Shown here one piece after another: positions 60,804 to 64,000 of a DNA stretch of 64,000 bases. The stretch is from the NCBI RefSeq assembly GCF_003386285.1, contig NZ_QPNC01000006.1:231225-295224 (forward strand), written 5' to 3'. The translations under genes were made by a program, and so were the position numbers. Each line of letters opens with the position of its first letter. Within the stretch, counting starts at the first letter, position 1. The notes beneath the pieces were generated by a model. It did no database searches and had not been told where the DNA came from. It worked only from the letters and a program-made list of their open reading frames with translations. The DNA comes from Nocardiopsis sp. FIRDI 009 (GTDB lineage Bacteria; Actinomycetota; Actinomycetes; Streptosporangiales; Streptosporangiaceae).

Positions 60804-63656
60804 TTAACTCCACATAAGTCCTTTTTCTTTATGCAGCGCCCAGGATCGATCACCGACCTCACCCTCTTCGACAGTTCCGTCGGCTTTCACGTACTGCGGG
60901 ATCATGATCAACTCACGGAGCCTGAAGTCCTTCCGCCACGCCTGCGGCAGGTCCGCTTCACGCGCTTTCTGCGGCGGCACCCACTGCCCGCCTCTCACGG
61001 GGATGGTCCTGCAGATCACCTGCGCCAGGTCGGCCTCGGTGAACGCCCCCTCCGGTCCCGCCCCACGCTCAGGGAGTGGGACCGTACACTCTCGGTCCAG
61101 CCAGGTTTCGCCCCTCGCGTCCTTGAAGCAGCAGAGGACGCGAACCGAGTCGGCGTCGAACCGGGTGGACGCCGCTTCCTCGTCCACACCGAACGACCCG
61201 GCCGTGAGCTCGTACAGACCCCCACTCAGATCATCTGGTGACACGAACATGTCCTTCGCCAGGGTCCGCATGCCCATGTCCTTGCCGAGGCGGTCGATGT
61301 CGTGCTTCATGTCATCGATGAGACCGGGGTCCTCGTACACCCGCTCCACAAGCTTCTGAACGTCTCCAGGAACCTCGACGGGCCTACCTTCCCGTTCAAG
61401 CAGGAGGTTCTGCGTCCGCACCAGCAGAGAGGCGGCGTAGACGAACGTCCACACTTCAGGCATCCTCGACTTGGTCGGCTGCTCCGGGGCGAGAACGGCC
61501 ACGCGCGGACGCTGCGCCCAAGCCGGACGGGTGATCACACCCAGACGCTCATGCCGCCAGCACCGCCCAGCTCGTTGCAGTAGAAGCGAGATCGGCGCGA
61601 GATCGGTGACGATCGAATCAAAGTCGAGATCGAGACTCTGCTCAATGATCTGCGTCGCAACGAGGATCGCTGATTTCGGACGGTTCTTGCCCGCGTCCTT
61701 CTTACCGAAGAATCGGACCACCTTCTCCGTGATCTCGTCCCGCTGCCATCCTGGGAACCTCGCGTGCAGCAGAAGCAGCTCCGGACGTTCCGCCGGGTCG
61801 GGGAACCGTTCGTGCAATACGCCGTCGAGCAGGTCATACGTCTCCTGGGCCTCGGCGACCGTGGTACAGATGACCGCCGCACACCCTTTCCCAGAGGAGA
61901 GCAGGCCAGCGAGCTCGTCCTTCAGAGCACCGGCACGGTCCACCCTGCGCTCCCAACCGCTTCCCTCCTGTGGGACGGGGACCAGGTCGAGGTGGAGCGG
62001 ATCGCGTTCCTCACCAAGAATCGGTTCGGGGTTTCGTGTGATGGTGCCCGTGCCGGTGTCCGCGTAGATCCACCCCGGATAGTCGATGCTGTCCACGGCG
62101 GGCGCGGAGGGTGCGGACTTCCTCCGTCTGCGGCCGAGCCTGGTGCGGCGACGTTTGCCCGCGCCCTCGAGGTAAGCGGTGGCATAGGCGTCCGCGACCG
62201 TCCGGTGCAGGGTCGCCGACAGGAGGATCACGGGAACGTTCAGCTTCCCCAGCCACCTGAGAAGCCGCTCAAGCCCCTCCTGCATGTAAGGGTCGACCGC
62301 GTGTGCCTCGTCAACGACGACGACTTTCCCGATGAGGCCGAGAAGCCGGACCACGTTGTGCCTGAGCCTGAGCACAGCCATGAGGATCTGGTCGATGGTT
62401 CCCACAGACCAGGACGCCAGGAGGCCCCGCTTGCGGCCGAACAGCCAGTCGGTGACCTTGAACCCCTGACCGTCCGGCCCTGAGGTCAGAACGGTTGACT
62501 GCGCGGTTTCGAGCACCCCTGGGTGGTAGTCCTCATTGAGCCAGGCCATGGAGTGCAGCAGAGTCAGGGGACGTGGGACGTCCGCTCTGTGTTCGGCGTA
62601 TCCGCGAAGCCTGTCGTACATCTGGTCCGCCGTCGCCATCGTGGGCAGCGCGATGTAGCGTCCCGGGCACCCCGCCGCGTAGCCCATGATGTCCGCCGCG
62701 TGGAACGCCGCTTCCGTCTTTCCCATCCCCGTCGGCGCGGTGATGAGCAGCAGTCCCGCACCGGTGCACACCTGGGGTAGGTGCTCGGCGACGGAGGTCT
62801 GCAAGCCGTTGGGCGTGGTGATCTCGGGAAACGATTCCGGGAAGGTCGCGGGCGTGGTGGTCAGCGGTCGCAGGCCGGAGTCATCCAGCAGCTTCGGGGT
62901 AATGGACCTCTGACGCTCGAAGTAGGACCGCAGGCTCACCTTGTCCCCCACCTTGGGCTTGTGGGGTTTCTGGGCGAGAACGTGTCGCTTCTGGCTGACG
63001 AGCCAGTCGGAGAGGATGACCAGCCCGCAGACAACACCGGCGATCGGCTCTGGGAGAGTCTCAGGGGCCTGAGGTTTGCCGAGAAGTTCTGTGAGCGTGT
63101 GCAGGATCTGCCAGCGTTGATCGTTCCACCGGTCCTCGTCGAAACCGGCATCGCGGAGAGGGTTGTTGCCTTGGGAATCGAAGAACTCCGGGAACAGGCC
63201 GTGGTGTCCGCCGAGGAGTTGCGCGACGAGCAGAGTACTCGCGCCCGGCTCATCGGTCAGGGGGTAGCCGACCTGCGGAAGCGCTGTTTCCAGCCAGCGG
63301 GCGGTGGCGGTGGCGTGGCCTACGCGTTCGGCGAGGTCCCGCTGAGTCGGGTAGGCGGGGAGGTCGATGGGGATCTGGTGCTGGAACTGTGGAGTGGCTT
63401 TCCCGATGTCGTGCAGGCCAGCCCAGTAGGCGATGAGGCGACCTGCCTGTTCGGCATCGACGCCTAACGCACTGGAGATCGTGGCGCGCGGGCCGGGGGC
63501 CAGATACTCCTCCCACAGTGCGAGCGCCATCGCGGCCGCATCCATAGCGTGACACACGAGCGGGTGGCGATAGCCTCCGAGGTCGCGCTCCTTGGCCCAC
63601 AGGCGTAGGTCGACCAGGTGTTCGGGCGCCGTCGAAGGACCGAACGGATACGCCAT
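60804..63656 (-). CDS. cas3: Cas3, HD nuclease-helicase
   Basis: A 950-residue type I-E effector that nicks and degrades target DNA recruited by Cascade. HD-domain residues are H36 in VCHAMDAAA and H82-D83 in GLHDIGKATPQF. The helicase has Walker A in TAPTGMGKTEAAF, the DEAH box in VVVDEAHAVDPY and motif VI in LQRAGRCWRHERL. The ATG at 63656 has GGGGAAC upstream. It is the first gene of the cas operon, 134 bases from the third array. Confidence 0.95.
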   Translation of the reverse strand: MAYPFGPSTAPEHLVDLRLWAKERDLGGYRHPLVCHAMDAAAMALALWEEYLAPGPRATISSALGVDAEQAGRLIAYWAGLHDIGKATPQFQHQIPIDLPAYPTQRDLAERVGHATATARWLETALPQVGYPLTDEPGASTLLVAQLLGGHHGLFPEFFDSQGNNPLRDAGFDEDRWNDQRWQILHTLTELLGKPQAPETLPEPIAGVVCGLVILSDWLVSQKRHVLAQKPHKPKVGDKVSLRSYFERQRSITPKLLDDSGLRPLTTTPATFPESFPEITTPNGLQTSVAEHLPQVCTGAGLLLITAPTGMGKTEAAFHAADIMGYAAGCPGRYIALPTMATADQMYDRLRGYAEHRADVPRPLTLLHSMAWLNEDYHPGVLETAQSTVLTSGPDGQGFKVTDWLFGRKRGLLASWSVGTIDQILMAVLRLRHNVVRLLGLIGKVVVVDEAHAVDPYMQEGLERLLRWLGKLNVPVILLSATLHRTVADAYATAYLEGAGKRRRTRLGRRRRKSAPSAPAVDSIDYPGWIYADTGTGTITRNPEPILGEERDPLHLDLVPVPQEGSGWERRVDRAGALKDELAGLLSSGKGCAAVICTTVAEAQETYDLLDGVLHERFPDPAERPELLLLHARFPGWQRDEITEKVVRFFGKKDAGKNRPKSAILVATQIIEQSLDLDFDSIVTDLAPISLLLQRAGRCWRHERLGVITRPAWAQRPRVAVLAPEQPTKSRMPEVWTFVYAASLLVRTQNLLLEREGRPVEVPGDVQKLVERVYEDPGLIDDMKHDIDRLGKDMGMRTLAKDMFVSPDDLSGGLYELTAGSFGVDEEAASTRFDADSVRVLCCFKDARGETWLDRECTVPLPERGAGPEGAFTEADLAQVICRTIPVRGGQWVPPQKAREADLPQAWRKDFRLRELIMIPQYVKADGTVEEGEVGDRSWALHKEKGLMWS

Positions 63657-63790
63657 AAGTTCCCCTTCACATCAGACCCGTAGCGCGTGGGCAACAGTAG
63701 ACGGCAGGTCTGACAACATCTGACGCCGAAGCGGTCAGGCGTGCGCTTGTCGCGTCCTCAGAACTCACACACTGCAGGGGCCGGTGAGTT

Positions 63791-63939
63791 GGCTCATCCC
63801 CGCGTCTGCGGGGCTCACCCAGGAACCGCCCCTGGGCGGGGAACCGGGCCGGTCCATCCCCGCGTTCGCGGGGCTCACGACCCGGCCCGGTACGAGCCGG
63901 ACCCGGTCCACGGTCCATCCCCGCGTTCGCGGGGCTCCC
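63791..63939. CRISPR. CRISPR array 3, three variant repeats
   Basis: Repeat starts at 63791, 63851 and 63912, with spacers of 32 and 33 bases. The second and third have GCGTTCGCGG where the main arrays have GCGTCTGCGG. The first begins GGCTCAT and the third ends GGGGCTCCC, so both ends are degenerate. It lies upstream of cas3. The direction cannot be settled; sequence orientation matches arrays 1 and 2. Confidence 0.9.
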
Positions 63940-64000
63940 CTCAGTGTCAGGCTCAAGCGGGACACACGGGGATAACCTTCACTAACCGACACAAGCAGGG

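Noticed and set aside
60831..61241. Plus-strand ORF at the cas3 end
   Set aside because: Antisense of the cas3 C-terminal region, without its own signals.

Overview
The window is high-GC DNA with GTG starts, an SsgA-like sporulation/division regulator, BldC-like helix-turn-helix proteins, a class-E sortase motif (LALTG) and many TetR-family regulators. This points to a spore-forming filamentous actinobacterium; Nocardiopsaceae is my best guess, by inference only.

Positions 1-24,700 are mostly housekeeping and metabolic genes. In order: acetoacetyl-CoA synthetase; a HAD hydrolase; a DUF4126 membrane protein; a cell-wall-anchored Ser-Pro-rich protein; CsoR with a recognisable operator; an NDH-2 NADH dehydrogenase; an HSL-type esterase; a catalase. 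Next comes a TetR-controlled acyl-CoA carboxylase (methylcrotonyl type)/acyl-CoA dehydrogenase operon typical of leucine catabolism. Then thrS, a tRNA-Val, an SsgB-like gene, a PabC-like aminotransferase and a lone Roadblock protein.

Positions 24,700-27,000 hold a tRNA cluster (Gly, Gly, Cys, Val) and CRISPR array 1 (17 repeats). The array lies between an intact tRNA-Val(GAC) and a 46-nt copy of the 3' half of that tRNA. Positions 27,100-52,000 carry transporters and lipid/redox genes: an MFS exporter with a divergent MerR regulator, NhaC, a secreted sphingomyelinase, a TrkH/KtrB K+ channel subunit, two SDRs with a TetR, FadD, MATE, an FAD monooxygenase, an acyl-CoA dehydrogenase, FKBP, ManA, an EmrB-type exporter and MoeA. 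Most regulators sit beside palindromes that look like their operators.

Positions 52,100-64,000 begin with a second tRNA cluster (Gly, Cys, Val) followed by a near copy of the array-1 trailer block and CRISPR array 2 (17 repeats). A complete type I-E operon follows on the minus strand in the order cas3-cas8e-cas11-cas7e-cas5e-cas6e-cas1e-cas2e, then a small third array upstream of cas3. Array orientation follows from degenerate repeats at the low-coordinate end and a conserved leader at the high-coordinate end, so crRNAs are read from the minus strand, in the same direction as cas2.

The most unusual element lies between cas3 and cas8e. A lone degenerate repeat (60421-60449) is followed by a spacer-like sequence and a second degenerate repeat hairpin. 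The first 11 nt of the spacer-like sequence match, next to an AAG motif, a site just upstream of a 41-codon ORF for a small hydrophobic peptide with a strong ribosome binding site. This is the arrangement expected of a CRISPR-regulated toxin-antitoxin (CreTA-like) module, in which Cascade plus a crRNA-like antitoxin represses a toxin and so guards the cas locus.
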